Shown here piece after piece: positions 6,858 through 15,700 of a stretch of 64,000 bases of DNA. The stretch comes from DASVTU01 sp036387415 (lineage in GTDB: Bacteria > Acidobacteriota > Blastocatellia > Pyrinomonadales > Pyrinomonadaceae). The translations under genes were made by a program, and so were the position numbers. The notes under the pieces are model-generated. The model ran no database searches, had not been told where the DNA came from, and saw only the letters and a list, made by a program, of their open reading frames with translations. The stretch lies in contig DASVTU010000039.1 of the NCBI GenBank assembly GCA_036387415.1, forward strand, positions 682,001 through 746,000. The letters are read 5' to 3'. Positions within the stretch are counted from its first letter, which is position 1, and the number at the start of each line of letters is the position of its first letter.

Positions 6858-9497
6858 ATGAGCGAGAAGAAGGATTTATTAAGCCACGCGACGAGCGTCG
6901 CGCCGCCCGCCGAGCGACAGCAGCAACGCGCGGCGGACGACGCCTCCGCCGTGCAACCGACGCACTACGAACCCGCCAAAGAGAACGTCAAAACCACGGG
7001 CGAACTCCGCGCCGAAGCCACCGCCACGTCGTCAGACGACAAGGCTGTGATGTCGTCCGACGACAACCGAGCCTCGCCGTCGTCAACATCAAACGGCGGC
7101 GGCGCAACAGCGGTCGCTTCATCAAGCAACGATTCGGCATCTTCATCGAGACGCGCGCAACCGCCGGAGGAGTTCACGGGCATTCAAATCACGCGTCGCA
7201 AGGAGGTGGCGGGCGGAGTCGCCGCCGTCGTGTCGAGTTTCAAACATGCTTACAACGAAATGGGCGTGGCGCGCAGCATTCGCACGCTCAGCCAACTCAA
7301 TCAGAAGGACGGCTTCGACTGCCCCGGTTGCGCATGGCCTGACCCCGACGGCGAACGCTCGCACGTCGAGTTCTGCGAGAACGGTGCCAAGCACGTCGCC
7401 GACGAAGCGACAACCAAACGGGTCGCGCCCGATTTTTTCCGTCAGTGGAGCGTCTCGGATTTGTCGCACAAGTCTGACTACTGGCTCGGTCGTCAGGGAC
7501 GCATCACTCAGCCCATGATGCTCAGGCGCGGTGGCACTCACTATGAAGCCATCAGTTGGGACGAAGCCTTCTCGACCATCGCCGACGAATTGAACGCGCT
7601 CGACAGCCCCGATGAAGCGGCCTTCTACACTTCCGGTCGGACGAGCAACGAGGCCGCTTTTCTTTATCAACTTTTCGTCCGTCAATTCGGCACCAACAAT
7701 CTTCCAGACTGTTCCAACATGTGCCATGAATCGAGCGGTTCAGCCTTGACGCCGACCATCGGCATCGGCAAAGGAACCGTCACGCTCGACGATTTTCACC
7801 ACGCCGAAGCCATCTTCGTCATCGGTCAGAATCCCGGCACCAATCACCCGCGCATGCTCACCGCCCTGCAAGACGCCAAGCGACAGGGCTGTCGCATCGT
7901 GCACATCAACCCTCTGCCCGAAACGGGTCTGAATCGTTTCAAACATCCGCAGGAAGTCTCCGGCATCGTCGGCACTGGAACCGCGCTCGCAGACCTCTTT
8001 CTACAGGTTCGCATCAACGGCGATGTCGCGCTCCTGAAGGGCATCATGAAGGAGATGCTGGAAGAAGAAGCGCGTCGCCCCGACGAAATCCTCGACCGCA
8101 AGTTCATCGCGGAACAGACCGCAGGCTTCGACGAGTTTGCGCGTGCGCTTGACGAAGTGAGTTGGGGCGACATCACGGAGCAGAGCGGCATCGGTCGCGA
8201 GGGGATACGCGCCGCTGCCGAAATCATGATGCGCTCCCGACGTACTATCGCATGTTGGGCAATGGGTTTGACGCAGCACAAAAACGCCGTCGCCAACATT
8301 CAAGAGATAGTTAACCTACTGCTTTTGCGCGGGCAAATCGGCAAACCGGGCGCGGGCGCGTGTCCCGTGCGCGGTCATTCAAACGTGCAGGGCGACCGCA
8401 CGATGGGCATCTGGGAACGTCCGACCGAAGCCTTCCTCGATGCGCTCGCACGCGAGTTTGATTTCGAGCCGCCGCGTCGTCATGGACTCGACACGGTGGA
8501 AACAATCAAGGCGATGCACGTCGGACGTGTGAAAGTATTCTTCGCGCTCGGCGGCAATTTTCTCTCCGCCACACCCGACACCGAATACACCGCCGAAGCC
8601 CTGCGACGCACGCGTCTCACCGTGCAGGTTTCGACCAAACTCAACCGCGCGCATCTCATCACGGGCGAACAGGCGCTCATCCTTCCTTGCCTCGGACGCA
8701 CCGAACGCGACGTGCAAACGTCGGGCGAGCAGTTTGTCAGCATGGAGAATTCGATGGGCGTCGTTCATGCTTCGCGCGGCACGCTTGCGCCCGCATCCGA
8801 ACATCTCTTGAGCGAACCCGCCATCGTCGCACGCCTCGCACATGCGACGCTCACGACACAACGCCTGAGCAACAGCAGCAATATCGATTGGATGTGGCTC
8901 GCCGAAGACTACGACCGCATACGCGATTTGGTTTCGCGCGTGCTTCCCGGTTTTGAAGATTACAACCGTCGCGTACGGCAGCCCGGCGGCTTCTATCTTC
9001 CCAATCTCGCGCGCGAAGGTCGTTTCCAGACCGCGACGGGTCGCGCCAATTTCACCGTCCACGAACTTCCCCGACATCGACTCGAAGCGGGACAGTTCAT
9101 CATGATGACGATACGCAGCCACGACCAGTTCAATACCACCATCTACGGACTCGACGACCGCTATCGCGGCATCCACAACGAACGCCGCGTCGTCTTCCTC
9201 AACGCCGACGACATCAAGGAAGCGGGTCTTGAGAGCGGCGAGGTGGTTGACCTCGTTAGCCATTTCGACGGCGAGGAACGCATCGCGCGTCGCTTCATCG
9301 TCGTTGCCTACAGCATCCCGCGTCGTTGCGCTGCAACCTATTTCCCCGAAACCAACGTCCTCGTCCCCATCGGCAGCGTCGCGGACAAGAGCAACACCCC
9401 GGCCTCGAAATCCGTCGTTATCACCCTCCGTCCCTCCGCCGACCATGCGACGCCTTTCGATTACGACCACAATGAAGGGATGAGTGCAGAGGGATGA
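6858..9497 (+). CDS. YdeP/FdhF-type molybdopterin oxidoreductase alpha subunit
   Basis: 879 residues. It resembles the YdeP branch of the formate dehydrogenase alpha family (bis-MGD molybdenum enzyme). The Cys-containing N-terminal segment DGFDCPGCAWPDPDGE followed by EFCENGAK is typical of YdeP. NMCHESSGSAL, GQNPGTNHPRM, CPVRGHSNVQGDRTMGI and the C-terminal FTVHELP and RYRGIHNERRVVF (MGD-binding) are also visible. It has no selenocysteine position. The substrate of YdeP is unsettled; in Escherichia coli it is linked to acid resistance. The first about 100 residues are a low-complexity Ser/Asp/Ala-rich extension not normal for the family. The ATG at 6858 has GGAG eight bases upstream and is preferred to a GTG at 6828. 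The last codons overlap a one-armed word repeat at 9478-9545. Confidence 0.85.
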   Translation: MSEKKDLLSHATSVAPPAERQQQRAADDASAVQPTHYEPAKENVKTTGELRAEATATSSDDKAVMSSDDNRASPSSTSNGGGATAVASSSNDSASSSRRAQPPEEFTGIQITRRKEVAGGVAAVVSSFKHAYNEMGVARSIRTLSQLNQKDGFDCPGCAWPDPDGERSHVEFCENGAKHVADEATTKRVAPDFFRQWSVSDLSHKSDYWLGRQGRITQPMMLRRGGTHYEAISWDEAFSTIADELNALDSPDEAAFYTSGRTSNEAAFLYQLFVRQFGTNNLPDCSNMCHESSGSALTPTIGIGKGTVTLDDFHHAEAIFVIGQNPGTNHPRMLTALQDAKRQGCRIVHINPLPETGLNRFKHPQEVSGIVGTGTALADLFLQVRINGDVALLKGIMKEMLEEEARRPDEILDRKFIAEQTAGFDEFARALDEVSWGDITEQSGIGREGIRAAAEIMMRSRRTIACWAMGLTQHKNAVANIQEIVNLLLLRGQIGKPGAGACPVRGHSNVQGDRTMGIWERPTEAFLDALAREFDFEPPRRHGLDTVETIKAMHVGRVKVFFALGGNFLSATPDTEYTAEALRRTRLTVQVSTKLNRAHLITGEQALILPCLGRTERDVQTSGEQFVSMENSMGVVHASRGTLAPASEHLLSEPAIVARLAHATLTTQRLSNSSNIDWMWLAEDYDRIRDLVSRVLPGFEDYNRRVRQPGGFYLPNLAREGRFQTATGRANFTVHELPRHRLEAGQFIMMTIRSHDQFNTTIYGLDDRYRGIHNERRVVFLNADDIKEAGLESGEVVDLVSHFDGEERIARRFIVVAYSIPRRCAATYFPETNVLVPIGSVADKSNTPASKSVVITLRPSADHATPFDYDHNEGMSAEG

Positions 9498-9545
9498 GTG
9501 ATGAAAGTGAAGACAAGGAAAGGTTGAAATGCTGAAAGTTGAAAT
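9478..9545 (+). repeat. One-armed word repeat at gene junction
   Basis: GATGAGTG and GTTGAAATG-like words are repeated (GGGATGAGTGCAGAGGGATG, then GGTTGAAATG and AGTTGAAATG). This looks like one arm of the word-repeat elements seen elsewhere, but I find no complementary arm. It covers the stop of the upstream gene and the ribosome binding site and start of the next. Confidence 0.4.
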
Positions 9546-10215
9546 GGTGCGACGTTATGTTTTCGTCGGATGCGTGCTCGCGGTCTTGGTCGCGACGTTA
9601 CAGGGACAGATGAGGCAGGGCAGAACCAGAATCCAGAACAACGACGAGGAGGCGTTGCAGCGCACCGAGCAGGAATGGCTCGACGCCCTTTTCGCGCCGC
9701 CGCAACATCAGAGCGAGAACGCGCTCGAACGCGTGCTGGCGAGCGACTTCACGGCAAGCGGCGAGGGCGGAGAGATTGACCGTGCGGCTTTTCTCGCCGC
9801 CGCTCGCGTCGTGGCAGACGCATACGCGTCCATCAATCTCGACGAACGGCGAGTGCGTATCTACGGCGACACCGCCGTCTCGATGGGTCGCGCGACGCTC
9901 ACGCCGCGCGCCACAGACGCCATGCAAAACTCCGTGCCGACGGAAATCAAAGTAACGCGCTCCATCGCCGTCCAATCCTCTACGGTCAACATGTCGGAAC
10001 TGGCGCGCGAGGAGGCCGCCAACCCGCACGCGCCAAACAGCAAGCCCGTCGCAGTTCATGCGCCAATGCCGATGCCCGAAAATTTGCCCGTCAAACGAGC
10101 TGCGGACGCGGGTGCGCCTAAGCAGTACAGGTACACGGCGATCTACATCCGGCGACCGCGAGACTGGCGCGTCGTCGCGCTGCAACTCACGCCCATCAAC
10201 GAGCCTCGACCTTGA
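9529..10215 (+). CDS. Exported NTF2-like (DUF4440-type) protein
   Basis: 228 residues. A hydrophobic signal segment (VFVGCVLAVLVATLQG) follows a short basic start. The middle resembles SnoaL/DUF4440 NTF2-like folds: an EQEWLDALF helix with a long ERVLASDFTASGEGGEIDRA loop, then strands such as RRVRIYGDTAVSMGRATL and the ending RDWRVVALQLTPI. An insertion of about 55 residues (about 125-185, Pro/Ala/Met-rich) interrupts the last two strands. The family contains small ligand-binding or catalytic pockets, but no function is assigned. It is followed 123 bases later by a second protein of the same type, suggesting an old tandem duplication. AAGG upstream supports the ATG at 9529; the next Met (9544) is also possible. 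Confidence 0.6.
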   Translation: MLKVEMVRRYVFVGCVLAVLVATLQGQMRQGRTRIQNNDEEALQRTEQEWLDALFAPPQHQSENALERVLASDFTASGEGGEIDRAAFLAAARVVADAYASINLDERRVRIYGDTAVSMGRATLTPRATDAMQNSVPTEIKVTRSIAVQSSTVNMSELAREEAANPHAPNSKPVAVHAPMPMPENLPVKRAADAGAPKQYRYTAIYIRRPRDWRVVALQLTPINEPRP

Positions 10216-10338
10216 GCGACGTTGACAGTCGGAGCACTCGCGGTTAAAGATGCTCCGGCGTCGCTGCGTCATACACGAAGTTTCCGATGCTTCGGAAGCC
10301 ACCGCCCCGCTAAATTTTTCGACACAAGGAGAATCATC

Positions 10339-10851
10339 TTGAAGCGACTTTTCATCGTCCTTCTAATCGCGACGGCGACCGCGCTCGTCGCCTTCGGACA
10401 GGACAAGAGCAAACAGGACGACAAACCGGAAAGCAAACAGGATGGCGGCGATTCGTGGAACAAGTTTGGGCAGGAAATCAAACAGTTGGAGACCGATTGG
10501 GTTGCGGCGCATCTTCAGACCGCGACCGTGACCTACACGCTTGAGCGCATTCTCGCGCCCGATTACAAATTCACGAACGCCGACGGCGCGGCGAAAACGA
10601 GGGCGCAGTTCATCTCCGATTTCGCTTTCGGCAGATACGCTTATGATGTTTTTGAAATTTCAGACGTGACCCGCACCGTCCATTCCAAGAAGGCGACCAT
10701 CAGCGGCCAACTCATCGTTCAAGGGACATACACGACCACCGACAAAGAGCAGGATTTGAGCGGCACATATCGCTTCACCAATACCTACAAAAAGCAGGGC
10801 AGCCGTTGGCAAATGACCTCCACGCAGTTGACGCTCCCGCCGCAGGAATGA
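10339..10851 (+). CDS. Exported NTF2-like (DUF4440-type) protein
   Basis: 170 residues starting at a TTG (10339). AAGGAG ends seven bases before it, which decides the start; the frame upstream is open but has no site. MKRLFIVLLIATATALVAFG is a clean signal peptide, followed by a Lys/Asp-rich spacer. The NTF2-like part runs from QLETDWVAAHLQTATVTYTL through ERILAPDYKFTNADGAAKTR to the closing strands FTNTYKKQGSRWQMTSTQLT. It is a shorter relative of the protein at 9529 by layout. A perfect 35-base inverted repeat follows the stop. No ligand or reaction can be assigned. Confidence 0.65.
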   Translation: MKRLFIVLLIATATALVAFGQDKSKQDDKPESKQDGGDSWNKFGQEIKQLETDWVAAHLQTATVTYTLERILAPDYKFTNADGAAKTRAQFISDFAFGRYAYDVFEISDVTRTVHSKKATISGQLIVQGTYTTTDKEQDLSGTYRFTNTYKKQGSRWQMTSTQLTLPPQE

Positions 10852-10863
10852 TGAACGGAAAGT

Positions 10864-10945
10864 ATTGGTTCATTAACTCATCAGCTCATTGATTCATTGG
10901 TTAACAACGCAATGAATCAATGAGCTGATGAGTTAATGAACCAAT
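10864..10945. repeat. Perfect 35-bp inverted repeat, family B
   Basis: 10864-10898 (ATTGGTTCATTAACTCATCA onward) is the exact reverse complement of 10911-10945, with a 12-base loop. Arms are built from the word CATT-GATT/AACTCATC. It lies exactly between two convergent genes (stops at 10851 and 10956) and would form a very stable hairpin in either transcript, so it may act as a bidirectional terminator. Confidence 0.9.
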
Positions 10946-10955
10946 TTCTGCTGCG

Positions 10956-12497
10956 TCAATCTTCGGCGGGCGCAAGCGCGTCGATAGCGGGGCCGTTCAG
11001 GACGTGGCCGTCGTGTTTGTCGAAGCGCGAGCCGTGGCACGGGCAATCCCAACTCTTTTCCGTGCTGTTCCAAGAGACGACGCAACCGAGGTGCGTGCAG
11101 ATGGCCGAGCGTTCGTAGAGCGTGCCATCATCGTCGCGGTAGGCAGCAATCTTCTTCAAACCGCGACGCAGAATCGCGCCCTCGCCGCTTTCGATTTCAT
11201 CGACGGACGCAACCTCACCGCCCGTCACAAGGTCTGTGTACTGCGCGGCGACGTTGAGGTTCTCTTTGGCAAATTCGCCCGCCGCTTTGACGGGGATGCG
11301 CGAGGGGTCGTAGAGCGTCGCCCACTTGTTGTCGCGCCCCATGATTAAATCTGTGAGCAGGATTCCGGCGATGGTGCCATGCGTCATGCCGTTGCCGGAA
11401 TCGCCCGTGGCGATATAAACGTTGTCGCTGTCGAGCGGATTGCGACCGATGAAGCCCATGCCGTCAACCGGCTCCATCACCTGTCCAGACCAACGCGTCT
11501 CGACGGATTCAACCATCGGAAAGCGTTCGCGCGTCCACGCTTCGAGCCGCGCGAAACGTTCATCGAAGTCTTCCGCCTGTCCAGTCTTGTGGTCTTCGCC
11601 GCCGACAATCAAAACATCGTAGCCGCCCGTCGCCTGTTCGCTCGAATTTTGCAGACGAATGTAGTGATAGGGGTCGGGCGTGTCCCAGAGAAGCATGACG
11701 GGAACCGAACCCGCAGGCACGCGTGCGCCGATGACGTAGGTGCGATAGGGCGCTTGCTTGGTGTGGATGGCAACGAGGTCGTTGACGGGAGTGTTGGTGG
11801 CGACGACGACGGCGTTGGCTGTGATGGTCGCGCCGCTGGTCGTTTCGACGCGTGCGTCTGTGCCGCCCGTGATTTTGGAGGCATGTGTGTTAGTGAAGAT
11901 GCGCGTGCCCGCGCGTTTGAGGGCTTCGGTGAGGCCGTTGATGTATTTGAGTATGTGAAACTGCGCCTGACGCGGGAAACGTAGCGCCGCGCCGAAGTCG
12001 TAAAAATCGACGGGCACGCGCTCGACGTATTCGACATCGGTGAGTCCGACACGATGCGCGGCGCGGAGTTCTTCGCCGAGTTGTTCGGTCGAATCGCCGG
12101 GCGGCACGAAGAGATAACCGTCGAGGCGTCGGAAATCACAGTCGATGTTTTCGTCGCGCACAATCTCTTCGATTCGATTAATCGCCGCCGTGTGGCTTTC
12201 GGCGGCGAGACGCGCGCCCTCTTCGCCGAAGAGTCGTTCGAGTTCGTAGTAGCGGTCATCGAGCGCATTGACGATGTGTGCGGTGGTGCGCGAAGTCTCG
12301 CCTCCGGCGACGGGGCCGTCGTCAATGACAACGACCGCTTTGCCCTCGCGTGCGAGCATGTAAGCGGTCGTCAAACCCGCGATGCCTGCGCCGACGATGC
12401 ACACGTCGGCGCGCGTGTCTGCATCGAGCGTCGGTTGCGGCGACACGTCGGCGGTCTTCATCCACACAGAGCGGTTCTGTCCTGCATCACTCTCCAT
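10956..12497 (-). CDS. FAD-dependent oxidoreductase with C-terminal Rieske domain
   Basis: 513 residues. The N-terminal DAO-type flavoprotein has the dinucleotide-binding motif VCIVGAGIAGLTTAYMLA (from about residue 32) and the FAD-closing ATGDSGNGMTHG. The C-terminal about 90 residues form a Rieske [2Fe-2S] domain: CTHLGC (Cys467, His469 as iron ligands) and CPCHGS (Cys485, His488), with Cys472 and Cys487 placed for the disulfide of high-potential Rieske proteins. A fused DAO-Rieske architecture is known in many soil bacteria, but the physiological substrate is not established. No signal peptide is seen, so it is probably cytosolic. GAGGAG lies just before the ATG. A dyad at 12514-12533 overlaps the leader. 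Confidence 0.9.
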   Translation of the reverse strand: MESDAGQNRSVWMKTADVSPQPTLDADTRADVCIVGAGIAGLTTAYMLAREGKAVVVIDDGPVAGGETSRTTAHIVNALDDRYYELERLFGEEGARLAAESHTAAINRIEEIVRDENIDCDFRRLDGYLFVPPGDSTEQLGEELRAAHRVGLTDVEYVERVPVDFYDFGAALRFPRQAQFHILKYINGLTEALKRAGTRIFTNTHASKITGGTDARVETTSGATITANAVVVATNTPVNDLVAIHTKQAPYRTYVIGARVPAGSVPVMLLWDTPDPYHYIRLQNSSEQATGGYDVLIVGGEDHKTGQAEDFDERFARLEAWTRERFPMVESVETRWSGQVMEPVDGMGFIGRNPLDSDNVYIATGDSGNGMTHGTIAGILLTDLIMGRDNKWATLYDPSRIPVKAAGEFAKENLNVAAQYTDLVTGGEVASVDEIESGEGAILRRGLKKIAAYRDDDGTLYERSAICTHLGCVVSWNSTEKSWDCPCHGSRFDKHDGHVLNGPAIDALAPAED

Positions 12498-12513
12498 ATT
12501 TTACTCCTCTCGC

Positions 12514-12533
12514 ATGAAACACTGGTGTCTCAT
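12514..12533. promoter_or_regulatory. 20-bp dyad upstream of the FAD-Rieske gene
   Basis: ATGAAACAC-TG-GTGTCTCAT: 9-base arms with one mismatch and a 2-base centre, 16 bases before the ATG at 12497. The position fits a repressor site or a short leader hairpin; no regulator is identified. Confidence 0.35.
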
Positions 12534-12739
12534 GGTTCAAAAATTTCGCATCAAGGCGGCAAGATAATGTCGTTTACGCTGTCGCATGATAAGAGTGTGG
12601 TGTGGGAAATTTCAACCCGCAATTATTTCTTGTGAATGAGACGAAATAATCTCGACGGAGATGTATTTTCTTGTCCGCTCGGCGCACTGTAGGGTGTCAG
12701 CCCGCGTAAGTTAGTCTTTCCGTAAGGAGCAATCTTAGT

Positions 12740-15700
12740 ATGGTCAACAGGGTGAAATACGTCGTCGTCGCGTTCACTTTGAGTCTCGCGTTGGTGTGGC
12801 TTTTCTTCCACGGTTCAAAGGCCACGGCCACTCAAACCAATCAGACACTCTCGGCTCCCTTCCAGCGACAAGTGCTTGAAACGCCGCCCGAAGCGCCGTT
12901 TGAACTGCGCTTCTTCACCACCGCCGTCAAGAGCGATTCGCGTGGCCGCATCATCACCGGCCCGACGGACGACCCTGTGAAAAACATCGTCGGTGCGGAG
13001 TCTGCCGGAATCCGCGCTGGCCTCGAACGCTTCACGAAAATCATGTACGGCGCGGACTACATCGACGGACGACCCGACCCCGGCACACGCATCGACCCGA
13101 ACAATCCCGTCGTCAAGAGCGGCAGTCAATTCTGGCCGTTTCGCAAACAACCATTCCGCAGCCAGCCGCGCGCCCTCGCGCTCACGCCCGACGGCAAAAA
13201 ACTTTACGTCACGCTGCCCGGCAAAGAAGGCTACCCGGATTGGCGCGTCGCCGTCGTAGACACGGTGAGCCGCGCGGTGATGAAGTGGATTGACCTGCGC
13301 CCCGCCGGACAGACGCGTGGCCTGCGTCCCATCGGCATCAAGGCCGCGCCCCTCAACACGTCGATTTATGCGCGCCCCTACATGATCGTGCTCAACCAGT
13401 ACAGCAACTTCGCCAGCGTCATCGACGCAGCGACCGACACCGTTATCGGCGAATTCGAGAGCGGCTTCTACGGCGAGAAATTAATCTTCAACCGCGAGGG
13501 CACGCGTCTCTATATCACCGACCGTTTCCGCGATGCCGTGCGCGCCTTTCGCATCGAACCCGGCCCGAAGTTTACAGAGATAGCCGTGATTCCCACGGGC
13601 AACACCGAACTCGAACGCGCCAACCCGCGCGACCTCGACCTCTCCGCAGACGGGCGCACGCTCTACGTCGCCAACACGCTCGGCCACACCATCGCCGCCA
13701 TCAATATCGAAGCCGACGCCAACACGCTCACGAAAGTTCTGCCCGTCGGCGGACTGGCGACCGACGTGAAGATTGTCGGGCGTTGGGGCATCGTGAGCGG
13801 GCAGGAGACCAACACGCGTTTGAACGAACCGGAGTCCGGCCACGGCTTGCCGACGAAGGATGCCAACGGCGTCGCCATTAAGAACAACGGTCAGCCGCTC
13901 GGCTACGTGCCCGTGATGAGCGACGCCACCAAAGCGACGACCTTCGACGACATCGGCAGCGAGTTGAACATCTTCGATACCGCCACGAATCGTTTCGTCT
14001 TTCGCTACGTCGATGAAGGACGCGACATCTCGCAACTCGTCACGCCCGGTCAGTACGTTGACCTCGGCGACCACACGGCGGCGCAGAAAATCATCAAGGG
14101 CAGCGGCCCCGAACAGATGGCCGTGCGCGGCAATCTCTTGTTCGTCACGATGTCGCATTCGGAGAAGGTGCAGGTCTTCCGCATCAATCCGGCGGCCTCC
14201 GACCCGTCGCAGATTTTGACGCCCATCGGCATCGAACTCACGGGCGGTATCACGCCGCACGGCATCGAAGTCTCGCCCGACGGGCGGACGATTTACGTCG
14301 CCAATTTCCAGACCGAAGATGTCTCTTTCCTCGGCGTCGATGTTAGCGGCAACCTCGAACGACAGGGTTACTTGCCCGTCGGCGTCACGCCTTCGACGCC
14401 CGACCCGTCCACGGGCGGCCACGGTCAGAATCTTTTCGCCACCGACGAAGAAGTCGGCTTGCGTTGGTTCTTCTCGGACGCCTATTCGGACGACGGACAG
14501 AAGTCTTGCGGCTTCTGCCATTGGGACGGCAGACAGGACGGCTGCCAGTGGAACGTCGCGGCCAATGCGGTCGGCGGCGTCAAAGTCTGCCCGCAAAACA
14601 AAGACCTCTCAGACAACTGGCCGGAGTGGTACGAAGGCTTGAATAACGATTTCATGGCCTACGCCTCGGCCTGCAACGGCGAAGTCCTCCTCGGCGAGCG
14701 CGACCCGACTCCACTCTTCCCGCAACCCCGCGCCGAAGACCGTTTCCGCGCACGCGAAGAATACGTGCTCCGTAAGACCGAAGAGAATTCGCGCGCCATC
14801 GGTCGACCAGACTTGAACGGCAAGGCCGAAAAGGTCGGCTACTACGACATGTCCTACTTGCAAATTCTCTGGTCGGCCAACGACGTGCGGCGTCTGCCGA
14901 GTCCGCTCGGACAGTTTCCCGCCGACACTGAGGCTGCCAAGATTGCGCGTGGCAAGGAGATTTTTTCCAAGAGCGTCACTGAGGGTGGTTCGGGCTGCGC
15001 CGAGTGTCACCACAACGGCAACAAGTTCACCAACGGAGCACTCGACGACACGTTTCAGGATTTCAACATCCACGAACCCGGCGTCATCAGCGAATCGACC
15101 GTTGACGGCGACGGCCCCTTCTTCCGTCCCGAAAACGACTACTTCTTCACGCGCTTCGGCCCGCCGCAGGATGTCGGCACACCGCAGAATTTCAGCAGCC
15201 GCAACACCAAGCATCTACGCACCTTCTGGGACGCCGTGCCGCGCTATTTGCACTACGGCTTCGCGCATTCCGTGCGTGAAATACTTCTGCCGCCCGATTC
15301 GCCCCTGCTCCTTCCGGGCGAACGCGGCTTCAACTTCCGCACCGTCCGCACAGACCATCGTCGCGGCGCAAACAACTTGCCGACCGAAGTTCCCATCACG
15401 GCGGGCGACAGTCGCGGCGGTCTCGCGGGCGACGGCAAGGGGCAGTTGTACGTCAGTCTCGACAGCCCGCATGTCTTGGGCGCAAACGGCAGACCTCTGA
15501 TTGACCGTCTCGGCTCGAACAATCTCGCGCCGCTCATGGCGGGCGGTCAGATTAACCCGCAACTCGCAGCCAACAACATTCGCGTCATCCGCGACACGCA
15601 CGGCAAGACCTCGCATCTCTCAGCGGCAGACATCGAAGCACTCGCGCTCTATCTCGAATCGCTCTCGATGTCCGGCCAGCAGTCCGGCTCGCCGTCGCCG

